A stretch of 5,254 bases of DNA from assembly GCA_001830645.1 (NCBI GenBank), contig MIBM01000296.1:1-5254 (forward strand). The letters run 5' to 3'. How positions within the stretch are numbered: position 1 is the first letter of the stretch; each line of letters begins with the position of its first letter. The translations under genes were made by a program, and so were the position numbers. This document shows, in pieces, positions 1 to 5,254 of this stretch. The notes beneath the pieces are model-generated. The model did not search any database, was not told where the DNA came from, and saw only the letters and a list, made by a program, of their open reading frames with translations. The DNA comes from Spirochaetes bacterium RIFOXYC1_FULL_54_7 (GTDB lineage: Bacteria; Spirochaetota; Spirochaetia; Treponematales; UBA12059).

Positions 1-1138
1 GGCAGCCTTTGTGGACGCCCTGAAGGCGGCGGCCTCCACCGTCCAGACCGGTACCCATGCCTACATGCCCAACGCTGGCTATCCCTTTGCCCGGGCTGAA
101 ATGGCCGTCAAGGTCTCCACCGAGCATGGAATGACAGGTGCCGGTCCGGCAGGTGCGGGTCCGGCAGGTACCAGCCAGGCCCTCACCGGGGATGAGGTGA
201 TCCTGACCGTGGGAGCCGCCGGTGCCATCAACGTGGTCCTCAAGACCATACTCAACCCCGGGGACGAGGTCCTGGTCATTGCGCCGTATTTCGCCGAGTA
301 CTCGTTCTACATCGACAACCACCGGGGGACCATGGTCCCGGTGCAGGCCGCCCCGGATTTCTCCCTGGATCCCGCCGCGGTCGCGGCCGCCCTGGGTCCG
401 CGCAGCGCAGCGATCATCATCAACAGCCCAAATAATCCCAGCGGCCGGGTCTACCCCCGGGCCGACATCGAGGCCCTGGCAGCGGTGCTTGCCGCCCACG
501 GCAAGGCCAGCGGCCGCCTGCCGTACCTGATCATCGACGAACCATACCGCGACATAGTCTATGATGGCATCAAAGCGCCACCGGTCATGGATGCCTACCC
601 CGAGAGCATAGTCGTATCCAGTTTCAGCAAGACCCTGTCAGTGCCGGGGGAGCGCATAGGCTACCTCGCGGTCAACCCGGCCATAGCCGACCGCAAACTC
701 CTGCTGGACGGCATGATCATGGCCAACCGCATCCTGGGCTTCGTCAACGCCCCGGCCCTCATGCAGCGTGCGGTTGCAGCCAGCTGGCAGGCCAAGGCCG
801 ATGTTTCCCGCTATGAGAAGCGGCGCAATTCCCTGGCTGCCATCCTGGACACCGCGGGCATAGGCTACGCCAGGCCGGAGGGTGCCTTTTATTTGTTCTG
901 CGAGGTGCCGCAGGGGCAGTCCCCGCGACAGAGCCCGGCGAAGCAGCCGACCCCGGAGGGACAGTCCCCGGACGTAACCTTTGCCATGCACCTGAAAGAG
1001 TTCAAGATACTTGCGGTGCCCGGGGTTGGCTTCGGCAAGCCTGGCTGGTTCAGGCTGTCGTACTGTGTACCTGAAAAGACCATAGAGGATTCGGGAGCGG
1101 CCTGGCTGGTGGCGCTGGAGGCGTGGCGCAGGAACTGA
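1..1138 (+). CDS. PLP-dependent aminotransferase, class I/II (5'-partial)
   Basis: This is a fold-type I aminotransferase of the aspartate aminotransferase family, a cytosolic enzyme that moves an amino group between an amino acid and a 2-oxoacid. The frame is open to the left edge (it reads AAFVDALK), so the GTG at 11 is not a true start. By comparison with relatives about 60 N-terminal residues are missing. Numbering from position 11, I see the substrate-side motif HAYMPNAGYP, the PLP-contacting NSPNNPSG with Asn142, DEPY with Asp176 and Tyr179, the Schiff-base lysine Lys207 in SFSKTLSVPGERIGY, and the carboxylate-binding Arg348 in WFRLSYC. The catalytic set is therefore complete. Two low-complexity inserts (about residues 42-54 and 302-320) sit in places that look like surface loops in relatives. 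The substrate cannot be read from sequence; aspartate, aromatic or alanine donors are all possible. The gene converges on ribA with a 49-bp gap and no convincing terminator. Confidence 0.93.
   Translation, partial: AAFVDALKAAASTVQTGTHAYMPNAGYPFARAEMAVKVSTEHGMTGAGPAGAGPAGTSQALTGDEVILTVGAAGAINVVLKTILNPGDEVLVIAPYFAEYSFYIDNHRGTMVPVQAAPDFSLDPAAVAAALGPRSAAIIINSPNNPSGRVYPRADIEALAAVLAAHGKASGRLPYLIIDEPYRDIVYDGIKAPPVMDAYPESIVVSSFSKTLSVPGERIGYLAVNPAIADRKLLLDGMIMANRILGFVNAPALMQRAVAASWQAKADVSRYEKRRNSLAAILDTAGIGYARPEGAFYLFCEVPQGQSPRQSPAKQPTPEGQSPDVTFAMHLKEFKILAVPGVGFGKPGWFRLSYCVPEKTIEDSGAAWLVALEAWRRN
137..169 (+). repeat. 15-bp tandem duplication inside the aminotransferase gene
   Basis: Two 15-bp units, 137-151 and 152-166, differ by one base (GGTGCCGGTCCGGCA against GGTGCGGGTCCGGCA), followed by a partial third unit GGT. 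The repeat is in frame and encodes GAGPA twice. It expands a loop between the conserved YPFARAEMA helix and the TVGAAGAIN segment. Confidence 0.85.
911..970 (+). repeat. In-frame low-complexity QSP-rich insert in the aminotransferase gene
   Basis: This stretch encodes a Gln/Ser/Pro-rich segment in which QSP occurs three times and GQSP twice. The nine bases CAGTCCCCG recur at 917-925 and 962-970. The insert lies between the conserved GAFYLFCEV strand and the helix leading to KILAVPG, where relatives usually have a short loop. Its length is a multiple of three, so the enzyme frame is kept. Confidence 0.75.
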
Positions 1139-1187
1139 AAGCCTGTGATGGCCATGATTCAGACCCTGCCAATTTACTGTTGATGAT
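1139..1187. other. Short convergent intergenic gap, no clear terminator
   Basis: These 49 bp separate the aminotransferase stop from the ribA stop. A weak stem pairing GATTC (1184-1188) with GAATC (1197-1201) reaches into the end of ribA. There is no flanking T-run on either strand, so I do not call an intrinsic terminator. Confidence 0.4.
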
Positions 1188-1892
1188 TCAACGCCGGGAA
1201 TCGTGATCCAAGGTCAGGAGATGGCCGAAGCGCTCCTTCTTGGTGCTCATGTAATTACGGTCGTGGTCGTGGCTTGGCAGCTCATGCTGCACACGTTCCA
1301 GCACCCGTACTCCCTCGGTTTCCATGGCTGCCACCTTCTCGGGATTGTTCGTCATCAGTCGGATGCTCCGTACCCCCAGCTTCTTCAGCATTTCCGCTGG
1401 AATGCGGTATTCCCGCTCGTCTGCCCCGAAGCCCAAGGCCAGGTTGGCGTCCATGGTGTCGTAGCCTCCATCCTGCAGGGCATAGGCCCGCAGTTTGTTG
1501 ACCAGACCTATCCCCCGGCCTTCAGCCTGGTGGTACAGGACAATGCCCAGGCCTTCTGCCTCTATGAGCTGCAGGGCATGATGGAGCTGGGGTCCACAAT
1601 CGCAACGTAGGCTGCCAAGCGCATCCCCGGTAAGGCAGGCCGAGTGTACCCGGGTCAGGATGCCTTCTCCGTCCCCTATTTCTCCCTTGAGAATGACGAT
1701 ATGGTCCTTCTCGTCCTTGTTGTTGACGAAGGCTACGATACGGAAGCGACCATACTCGGTAGGAAAGTCAGCCACCGAAGCGATCATCACACAGATGTCT
1801 TCGTCGCAGGACGCGCAGTCCAGCTTGTGGGGACAGGCACGAAGTGTTTCCCGGTCCTGGGTTATGATTTCTTCGATGGTCGGTATATTCAT
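1188..1892 (-). CDS. ribA: GTP cyclohydrolase II with cysteine-rich N-terminal extension
   Basis: RibA opens GTP to 2,5-diamino-6-ribosylamino-4(3H)-pyrimidinone 5'-phosphate, with release of formate and pyrophosphate, as the first committed step of riboflavin synthesis in the cytosol. The 234-residue protein has the family zinc ligands Cys86, Cys97 and Cys99 (CLTGDALGSLRCDCG). It also has Gln102, the EGR triad at 124-126, Tyr137 in RAYALQD, Thr146, catalytic Asp158 and Arg160 in GADEREY, and Thr181 and Lys186 in TNNPEK. It is a stand-alone enzyme without the RibB (DHBP synthase) domain. It is about 38 residues longer than the E. coli enzyme, mostly through an N-terminal extension carrying C20-x5-C26-x2-C29-x4-C34. 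Two positions differ from E. coli RibA near the GTP site: HSEC is HSAC (Ala85) and RQEGR is QAEGR (Gln122, Ala123). The ATG follows AGAGGA with 5-nt spacing. No other rib gene is in the window. Confidence 0.93.
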   Translation of the reverse strand: MNIPTIEEIITQDRETLRACPHKLDCASCDEDICVMIASVADFPTEYGRFRIVAFVNNKDEKDHIVILKGEIGDGEGILTRVHSACLTGDALGSLRCDCGPQLHHALQLIEAEGLGIVLYHQAEGRGIGLVNKLRAYALQDGGYDTMDANLALGFGADEREYRIPAEMLKKLGVRSIRLMTNNPEKVAAMETEGVRVLERVQHELPSHDHDRNYMSTKKERFGHLLTLDHDSRR

Positions 1893-2060
1893 GACTATCC
1901 TCTTCCGAAAGCCTCAGCTACAGCGGCTCACACCGGATGAAGGTACTGAACGGACACGGCAATCGTCCATGCCAGGAGCCAATTCTCCAGCGCAATCCGC
2001 CGGTCGCAATCCCCGCCCTCTGGACATGCCCCGCTCCAACGTGGATGATATAGAATACTT
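1893..2060. promoter_or_regulatory. Divergent intergenic region between ribA and the PHP phosphatase
   Basis: These 168 bp must hold the promoters of both divergent genes. Toward the phosphatase, TATAGAAT at 2049-2056 resembles a -10 box but ends only 4 bases before the ATG. TGGACA at 2021-2026 resembles a -35 box, but the spacing of 22 bp to TATAGA is too long for a standard promoter. Toward ribA the AT-rich patch at 2047-2057 offers TATTCT or TATATC as a -10, which would give a leader of about 150 nt. On that strand the leader contains CGGGGCA (2033-2027) and GACCGGCGG (2005-1997), in the order seen in the FMN riboswitch core. No clear intrinsic terminator was found. Confidence 0.45.
1898..1903 (-). 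promoter_or_regulatory. Ribosome binding site of ribA
   Basis: AGAGGA on the minus strand lies 5 nt before the ATG at 1892. This supports the ATG start and so supports the cysteine-rich extension being translated. Confidence 0.7.
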
Positions 2061-2810
2061 ATGAAAATAGCCATCGATACCCACACCCATTCCGTCGCCT
2101 CGGGGCACGCCTATTCCACCATAGAAGAACTGGCCAAGGGTGCCCGCAAGCGAGGACTCAAAGGCTTTGTGCTTACCGACCATGGCCCTGGCATGCCCGG
2201 CGGAGCACACCCTTACCATTTCGGGAACCTCAGGATACTGCCGGCCCATCTGCACGGGGTCCGGTTCTACCGCGGCGCCGAGGTCAACATCATGGCCTCC
2301 GATGGCAGCATCGATCTTGATGACAAGATTGCCAGACGCCTTGATTTTGTCATGGCCGGGTTCCACGAGATCTGCTTCGAACCCCGGGACAGGAAGGGCA
2401 ATACCGAGGCCCTCCTGGCGGCCCTCGCCAACCCCCTGGTAGATGCCATTTCCCATCCGGGCAATCCCGCTTTTCCCATCGACATCGAGGCCGTGGTGGT
2501 CCGGGCTGCCGAACTGGGCAAGGCCCTTGAGGTAAATGACAGCTCCTTCCGGGTGCGCGTAGGTTCGGACGAGAACTGCCTGGCCATGGCCAGGGCCTGT
2601 GTGATCCATGGCTGTTCCATGGTCTGCGGCAGCGATGCCCATTTCTGGGAGGACGTCGGCCGCCTGGATACGGCCAAGGCCCACCTGCTCAAGGCCGACG
2701 CTCCGGCCAGCCTGGTGGTCAACAGCACAGTGAAGGGCTTCGAGACTTTCCTGATCCGGCGCCGGGGTTCCATACAGTCTGATACTTCGTCATTGGCGGC
2801 AAGGGCTTAG
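2061..2810 (+). CDS. PHP-domain phosphatase, YcdX type
   Basis: This is a cytosolic metal-dependent hydrolase of the PHP superfamily, which also includes histidinol phosphatase and polymerase-associated PHP domains. E. coli YcdX, the closest well-known relative, is a trinuclear-zinc phosphatase of 245 residues; this protein has 249. All nine YcdX-type metal ligands are present: His8, His10 and His16 (DTHTHS...GH), His41 (TDHG), Glu74 (GAEVN), His102 (AGFH), His132 (SHPGNP), and Asp192 and His194 (GSDAHF). This is a complete, probably active TIM-like barrel. The physiological substrate is unknown. The ATG has no recognisable Shine-Dalgarno sequence; the upstream bases are GATATAGAATACTT. No better in-frame start exists, since residue 1 directly precedes the first metal-binding strand. 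The stop overlaps the stop of the convergent PII-like gene. Confidence 0.92.
   Translation: MKIAIDTHTHSVASGHAYSTIEELAKGARKRGLKGFVLTDHGPGMPGGAHPYHFGNLRILPAHLHGVRFYRGAEVNIMASDGSIDLDDKIARRLDFVMAGFHEICFEPRDRKGNTEALLAALANPLVDAISHPGNPAFPIDIEAVVVRAAELGKALEVNDSSFRVRVGSDENCLAMARACVIHGCSMVCGSDAHFWEDVGRLDTAKAHLLKADAPASLVVNSTVKGFETFLIRRRGSIQSDTSSLAARA
2807..2810. other. Overlapping stop codons of two convergent genes
   Basis: The phosphatase stop TAG (2808-2810, +) and the PII-like stop TAA (2807-2809, -) share two bases, so there is no intergenic space and no room for a dedicated terminator between the genes. Transcripts from the two sides must overlap. Confidence 0.9.
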
Positions 2811-3121
2811 CTTTCCTCTGAGTGCCCCTGGCAAATAGCCGGTACCGCAAACAGTTTGATGCCCTCCCGGGGGAAGCGCTGTTTGAGGCTGGTGGTGATG
2901 CTCCTTAATACATCCAGACCGGCGGTATCTACATACAATACATAGAGGCAGTTGAGTTCTGGCCAGGTTTCATCGCCGAATCGTTTCTGCTGGCGGCCCT
3001 TCCCCTGTACTGCAGGGATATACGTATAGAACATCGACTCAGTGCCTTCTATGGCCTCGGCAAGTTCTTCCTGAACCGACTGGTTGGCTATGATTTCGGC
3101 ACGGAACATTTCAGTTTGCAT
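2807..3121 (-). CDS. PII-like small protein coupled to the RND permease
   Basis: This is a 104-residue protein with the alternating pattern of a PII-type ferredoxin-like fold. It has strand 6-16 (FRAEIIANQSV), helix 17-25, strand 30-39 (MFYTYIPAVQ), a turn with GKGRQ (40-44) recalling the GFGRQ of true PII, strand 56-65 (LNCLYVLYVD), helix 68-83 and strand 87-94 (GIKLFAVP). Unlike GlnB it has a shortened T-loop (45-55, ending in GDETWPE), no uridylylation tyrosine region and no GDGKIF-type B-loop. Canonical ATP/2-oxoglutarate sensing is therefore not supported. The start is ATG at 3121 because GGAGGA precedes it by 5 nt; an upstream in-frame ATG at 3160 lacks such support. It overlaps the end of the RND gene by 11 bp, so translation is probably coupled. 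From memory, small PII-like proteins (for example DUF3240) occur beside RND metal pumps in other phyla. A sensory or regulatory role for the pump is inference. Confidence 0.72.
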   Translation of the reverse strand: MQTEMFRAEIIANQSVQEELAEAIEGTESMFYTYIPAVQGKGRQQKRFGDETWPELNCLYVLYVDTAGLDVLRSITTSLKQRFPREGIKLFAVPAICQGHSEES

Positions 3122-5254
3122 GTACTTCCTCCGTACTGTCCGGCGTGCCTGGGAGGGCAACGTCTATTGATTGCTTTCTTTCATTGAGCAAGGAATATAC
3201 CACCGGGATGAAAAAGAGGGTGATGAAGGTAGCAGAGCTAAGCCCGCCTACCACTGTCAGACCTATTGGTTTTATCATCATCGCATTCTCGCCGCCGAAA
3301 AAGGCCATGGGAATCATCCCTAATATGGTTGTGAGGGTTGTCATGAGCACGGGCCGCAGGCGGGACATGCCGGCAAGGTGGCAGGCATCATGGATGCTGG
3401 TTCCTCGTCTTACCAGCAGGTTCGTGTAGTCAACAAGGATGATACCGTTGTTCACCACAATCCCTGCGAGCATTACAGCGCCGATCGCGGTGAACATGGT
3501 CAGGTTCTCTCCGGTCAGGATATGGATGCTGATGACTCCGATGAACATGAGCGGGATGGTAAGGAGGTTGATAAAAGGATCCCTGAAAGATTCATAGGTA
3601 CCAGCCATGACACCGAAGACGAGGATTACAGCCAGCAGAATGATGAGACCGAAGGTCTTCCCCATGTCCGAAACGTCCCGCCAGGAACCTTCGAAGGCCA
3701 GATTGACACTGTCCGGGATCACCAGGTTTTCATCGATGAGCTCCTGGATGCGGTCTTCCACCATATAGGCCCGTTCATTGTTGAGGATATCTGCACTGAG
3801 GTGGATTATACGGGTCTGGTTTTCCCGGGCTATGCTTACCGGTCCTATACCCTTTTCCAGGCTTGCGAAGTTGGCCAGGGCCACTCTTCCGGAGGTTCCG
3901 TTTGCGAATATCCTGTCCAGATCGACAATCTTGGAGCGATCCTCCTCCCTCAGCAGCACAACGACACTGTACTCCTCTCCTGCTTCCCGAAACACGGTGG
4001 CCGTATAACCGTTGACTGCCGCATATAGTTCGTTTGCGACCGCTTTGATGTTTACTCCCAGATCATAGGCACGCCGGCGGTCTATCTTTATTTCCACCTG
4101 GGGCAGTCCTTCTGTCAGGTCGATGGTCGGCTCTCCCAGCCCTTCAAGCTGGGTCTTCATCAGATCTTTGATGTTGTTCGCCACAGCAAAGGCAGCGTCA
4201 AGGTCATCGCTTCTCAGGGCTATATCGATGTCGGCCGATCCTTGCATCTGTCGCGCCATGCCCATACCGAAGGCAAAGCTCACGTCGGGGAAGCGGTCGA
4301 AGTGGGCCCGAAGTTTGGCCTTGACAGTCTCGGCGGTATCGATTTGCTTGTTTGCTTCAGGAAGCTGGATGGAAATACTCCCGGTATACGAACTGCTCGT
4401 CCCCGGCCTTCCTGTTGCGACGCTGGTAACAAGGTTTGTGTATCCCCTGACCTCTTCGCGTACCACGTACTCCAGTTCCAGGAGAATTGCTTCGGTTTTC
4501 TGGAGCGGGGTGCCGACCGGCAGGCTCACCGTAAGGCTTACCGAGGAATCGGCAAATCCGGGCATCAGGTTTATGTTGAGCCTGGGGGTCAGGGCGACCG
4601 CGAGGGCCATGCTCCCGGCGACAAGCAGAATGGTCGTAAGCCGGTGTCTAAGGGCAAGGCGAAGGATGACGCCATAGACCCGGGTAACGCCATCCAGGCT
4701 GAGCTGGAGCAAGCTGTCCAGAAGAATCAGGGGTTTCCACTTCAAGGGTCTTTCTTCCCTGGTGATCAGGGATATCCACTTTCCGGCCAGAACCGGTACC
4801 AGAAACAGAGCCACCAACAGACTGGAAACCAGGGAGATGACTATGGTAAAGATCATCTCTTCGGCCATTTCCCCTATCATTCCCAGCTGGCTCTTGAAGA
4901 AGATGAGGGGGATGAACACACAGATTGTGGTGATGTTCCCAGCAAAGACGGATTTGAACATCTCGTCAGTGCCCAGAATGGCGGAGATGCGTGGTTTTGC
5001 TCCCCGTTCCCGGTATTGCCAGATGTTCTCGATGATGACAATAGAAGCGTCCACAATCATACCAACCCCCAGGATAAGTCCGGTCATGGTCAGCATGTTC
5101 AGGGTGATTCCGGCAAAGTTCATCGCCAGGAGCGTCACCAGTATGGAAAAGGGGATGGAGATGCTTATTATCAAGGTACTCCGGAAACTGCGCAGGAACA
5201 AAAACAGGATGATGACTGCAAGGATGAAGCCCTGCAGAGCGCTGGAAACAAGGG
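3111..5254 (-). CDS. RND efflux permease, AcrB/HAE type (5'-partial)
   Basis: This is the inner-membrane subunit of a tripartite resistance-nodulation-division pump, which uses the proton motive force to export substrates through a periplasmic adaptor and an outer-membrane channel. The frame is open to the right edge; upstream of the TTG at 5201 it still reads SSALQGFILAVIILF. About 330 N-terminal residues (TM1 and the first porter half) lie outside, and about 714 residues are visible. Numbering from 5201: helices TM2-TM6 span roughly the first 140 residues with GMIVDASIVIIENI (Asp51), TM7 is near 188-205, the second periplasmic loop is 206-510, and TM8-TM12 span 515-672 with VVNNGIILVDY (582-592) and LRPVLMTTLTTILG (615-628). 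Asp51 matches AcrB Asp407, but the Asp408 position is Ala52 and the Lys940 position is Asn584. The C-terminus is intact, ends in a hydrophilic tail, and overlaps the PII-like gene. The substrate is not predictable; a heavy-metal (HME) type is less likely than HAE. Confidence 0.93.
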   Translation of the reverse strand, partial: LVSSALQGFILAVIILFLFLRSFRSTLIISISIPFSILVTLLAMNFAGITLNMLTMTGLILGVGMIVDASIVIIENIWQYRERGAKPRISAILGTDEMFKSVFAGNITTICVFIPLIFFKSQLGMIGEMAEEMIFTIVISLVSSLLVALFLVPVLAGKWISLITREERPLKWKPLILLDSLLQLSLDGVTRVYGVILRLALRHRLTTILLVAGSMALAVALTPRLNINLMPGFADSSVSLTVSLPVGTPLQKTEAILLELEYVVREEVRGYTNLVTSVATGRPGTSSSYTGSISIQLPEANKQIDTAETVKAKLRAHFDRFPDVSFAFGMGMARQMQGSADIDIALRSDDLDAAFAVANNIKDLMKTQLEGLGEPTIDLTEGLPQVEIKIDRRRAYDLGVNIKAVANELYAAVNGYTATVFREAGEEYSVVVLLREEDRSKIVDLDRIFANGTSGRVALANFASLEKGIGPVSIARENQTRIIHLSADILNNERAYMVEDRIQELIDENLVIPDSVNLAFEGSWRDVSDMGKTFGLIILLAVILVFGVMAGTYESFRDPFINLLTIPLMFIGVISIHILTGENLTMFTAIGAVMLAGIVVNNGIILVDYTNLLVRRGTSIHDACHLAGMSRLRPVLMTTLTTILGMIPMAFFGGENAMMIKPIGLTVVGGLSSATFITLFFIPVVYSLLNERKQSIDVALPGTPDSTEEVHAN
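3127..3132 (-). promoter_or_regulatory. Ribosome binding site that fixes the PII-like start
   Basis: GGAGGA on the minus strand lies inside the last codons of the RND gene, 5 nt before the ATG at 3121. It decides for the 104-residue product over a longer reading from ATG 3160. Confidence 0.8.

Noticed and set aside
11..13. GTG at position 11 as the start of the aminotransferase
   Set aside because: The frame stays open to the window edge and the family needs an N-terminal region of about 60 residues that is missing here.
638..1155. Two minus-strand open frames opposite the aminotransferase (638-991 and 889-1155)
   Set aside because: Both lie antisense to the catalytic lysine and C-terminal arginine regions of a clear enzyme, and neither translation resembles a known protein.
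1203..1610. Open frame of 135 codons on the plus strand opposite ribA
   Set aside because: It is the mirror of the conserved catalytic core of RibA and shows no motif or ribosome binding site of its own.
1914..2684. Open frame of 256 codons on the minus strand opposite the phosphatase gene
   Set aside because: It runs antisense to a PHP protein with all metal ligands. Its translation is Gly/His/Ala-rich with no recognisable domain, as expected from G+C-rich codon bias on the other strand.
3122..3160. Longer start for the PII-like protein at ATG 3160
   Set aside because: It would add 13 basic residues encoded inside the RND C-terminus and has no clear ribosome binding site, whereas ATG 3121 has GGAGGA at ideal spacing.
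3378..4028. Open frame of 216 codons on the plus strand opposite the RND gene
   Set aside because: It is antisense to a well conserved RND periplasmic domain, has His/Asp-rich composition and shows no domain pattern.
5199..5201. TTG at 5199-5201 as the start of the RND gene
   Set aside because: The upstream codons continue a transmembrane helix typical of RND TM2, so this is an internal leucine codon in a gene cut by the window edge.

Overview
This window is ordinary bacterial chromosome-like DNA: G+C-rich, almost fully coding, with no mobile element, RNA gene or CRISPR array that I can see. It carries five protein genes, two of them cut by the window edges. The protein styles, namely an HGYMPNAGYP-type aminotransferase, a YcdX-type PHP phosphatase and an AcrB-like RND permease paired with a small PII-like protein, suggest a Gram-negative anaerobe. 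A spirochaete is my best guess, from impression only, because no taxonomic marker gene is present. The RND pump implies an outer membrane.

Layout. Positions 1-1138 (+): a class I/II PLP-dependent aminotransferase missing about its first 60 residues, with two low-complexity inserts. Positions 1188-1892 (-): GTP cyclohydrolase II (ribA), converging on the aminotransferase, with an unusual four-cysteine N-terminal extension. Positions 1893-2060: a 168-bp divergent intergenic region. On the ribA-sense strand it holds two short blocks resembling the 5' half of the FMN riboswitch core, but not the rest of it. Positions 2061-2810 (+): a YcdX-type PHP phosphatase with all nine expected metal ligands, possibly on a leaderless transcript. 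Positions 2807-3121 (-): a 104-residue PII-like protein whose stop codon overlaps that of the phosphatase. Positions 3111-5254 (-): the C-terminal two thirds of an RND efflux permease. It lies upstream of the PII-like gene and overlaps it by 11 bp.

How the genes relate. The RND permease and the PII-like protein form a translationally coupled pair, and the small protein probably senses something for, or regulates, the pump. The aminotransferase, ribA and the phosphatase are separate transcription units by orientation and show no shared pathway. The points most worth a second look are the RND/PII-like pair, the cysteine-rich RibA N-terminus with two changed residues near its GTP site, the repeat-derived inserts in the aminotransferase, and the possible degenerate FMN element before ribA.
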